Assembly: GCA_002507425.1 (NCBI GenBank)
Contig: DAZU01000014.1
Coordinates: forward strand, 1-13,008
Source of the DNA: Euryarchaeota archaeon UBA53
Lineage (GTDB): Archaea; Thermoplasmatota; Poseidoniia; Poseidoniales; Poseidoniaceae
Reading direction: 5' to 3'
DNA length: 13,008 nt
Positions 12,267 through 13,008 of the stretch are shown here, piece after piece (position 1 is the stretch's first letter; each line of letters begins with the position of its first letter). The position numbers were made by a program, and so were the translations under genes. The notes beneath the pieces are model-generated. The model saw only the letters and a list, made by a program, of their open reading frames with translations, was not told the DNA's origin and did not search any database.

Positions 12267-12968
12267 GTGGTCCAAATGCATAGTTCAATCGAGGATTTAA
12301 TGCGTTTAAAGTTACGCTCAAAGATTAGTTCGGTTTTACTTGGACTAGGGATACTCACAATATCTGGAGGAATTATATTTGGGCTGAGTTTAGGTAATCC
12401 TTTGAGATTGGAGTATCACATTTTTGTCGTTATAATTGGATTATCGATACTTCTCCTTAGTATAATAATAAATCATGATGAGGAGACTTTCGCAAATAAA
12501 TATGATATGACTCATATTCTTGATTTAGAAAGTAAAGAGGAACGCTACAATGCTTACTTGTCACATTTATCGAGTTGGGTAGCTTCTGACATGGAAAATG
12601 TCAATCCAAAAATGAGGAGAGGGGAAGACCCCTCGGGCCCAGACTGGGGTAAAACAGATTTCAAACTTGGGCAGAAGCCGAAAAGAAGAGATGCGATTGT
12701 TGAAGGTCAGAAATATACTGGAATGGAAGGTGATTTGACTATTGGAGAAAAGATGATCGAAGATGCAAATAACCGATATGCGAAAATCGCTCAAAGTAGA
12801 TGGGAAGAGTCAGAGTCTAATGATCAGGATTTGATTGAATACGGCGTTGAGCGTTTAGGCGATCTAGTCAAAACAGATTATTTCATTAAGAATGCAGAAG
12901 AAGGAGCCTTCTCCAAGATTGCTAAGGTCGAAGATGTTACAAGGGATTCAATAAGCCAGTTGGAGTAG
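12267..12968 (+). CDS. Unknown membrane protein with two N-terminal helices
   Basis: A 233-residue protein. It starts with GTG at 12267, or more likely ATG at 12276 (MHSSIEDLM), just after the previous stop. Two hydrophobic helices (about 21-41 and 50-68) are joined by a short loop. A soluble, charged and partly disordered C-terminal region (70-233) includes RRGEDPSGPDWGKTD and a final helical stretch. By the positive-inside rule, the basic N-terminus (RLKLRSK) and the large tail would both be cytoplasmic. No known domain was recognised. Confidence 0.6.
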   Translation: MVQMHSSIEDLMRLKLRSKISSVLLGLGILTISGGIIFGLSLGNPLRLEYHIFVVIIGLSILLLSIIINHDEETFANKYDMTHILDLESKEERYNAYLSHLSSWVASDMENVNPKMRRGEDPSGPDWGKTDFKLGQKPKRRDAIVEGQKYTGMEGDLTIGEKMIEDANNRYAKIAQSRWEESESNDQDLIEYGVERLGDLVKTDYFIKNAEEGAFSKIAKVEDVTRDSISQLE

Positions 12969-12977
12969 TGTGGAAAG

Positions 12978-13008
12978 GTGAAAGCGATTATTGTTGCTGG
13001 TGGGCATG
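12978..13008 (+). CDS. Start of a nucleotidyltransferase-like gene (runs off the right edge)
   Basis: After the previous stop, ggaaaggtg provides a Shine-Dalgarno-like tract leading into GTG at 12978, which reads VKAIIVAGGH to the window end. M/V-K-A-I-I-x-A-G-G is the typical N-terminus of sugar-phosphate nucleotidyltransferases (the loop that binds NTP). A few other enzymes, such as thiamine pyrophosphokinase-like proteins, start similarly. Ten codons are visible, so this is tentative. Confidence 0.4.
   Translation, partial: MKAIIVAGGH

Overview
The window looks like chromosome of a mesophilic archaeon, most likely an uncultivated marine euryarchaeon of the Marine Group II/III (Poseidoniales-like) type. 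This is inferred. An archaeal-type phosphopantothenate synthetase and a Pcc1-like KEOPS subunit point to Archaea. Several TATA-like boxes lie about 25 bases upstream of a start codon with almost no leader. Gene density is high, and bacterial-type enzymes (class II fumarase, HflX, exonuclease III) are mixed in. No rRNA, tRNA, insertion sequence or CRISPR array was seen.

Layout. At the left edge is the N-terminus of a sulfotransferase-like gene (minus strand), divergent from a complete fumC (plus). About 990 bases without a credible protein gene follow (1635-2624). This is the most striking part of the window. Read on the minus strand it is a near-continuous series of perfect hairpins, six of them capped by UUCG, plus GNRA-type loops, a tandem-GA internal loop and several long-range closing helices. 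I interpret it as a large structured non-coding RNA of roughly 600-880 nt. I cannot assign it to a known family. It lies directly downstream, on the same strand, of a likely three-gene operon read right to left: hflX, a membrane protein with a carboxypeptidase-regulatory-like domain, and a beta-propeller protein.

To the right of hflX, and divergent from it, is a small Pcc1-like gene that overlaps convergently with exonuclease III (xth). xth lies downstream of a short FAD-dependent oxidoreductase on the minus strand. That gene is divergent from nadC (NAD synthesis), which is followed 10 bases later by phosphopantothenate synthetase (coenzyme A synthesis), so the nadC pair makes two cofactors. 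An isocitrate/isopropylmalate dehydrogenase-family gene converges on this pair.

The right end (11015-12968) carries three plus-strand genes that I cannot name: a possible winged-helix protein, a membrane-anchored coiled-coil protein and a two-helix membrane protein. The first codons of a nucleotidyltransferase-like gene run off the right edge.
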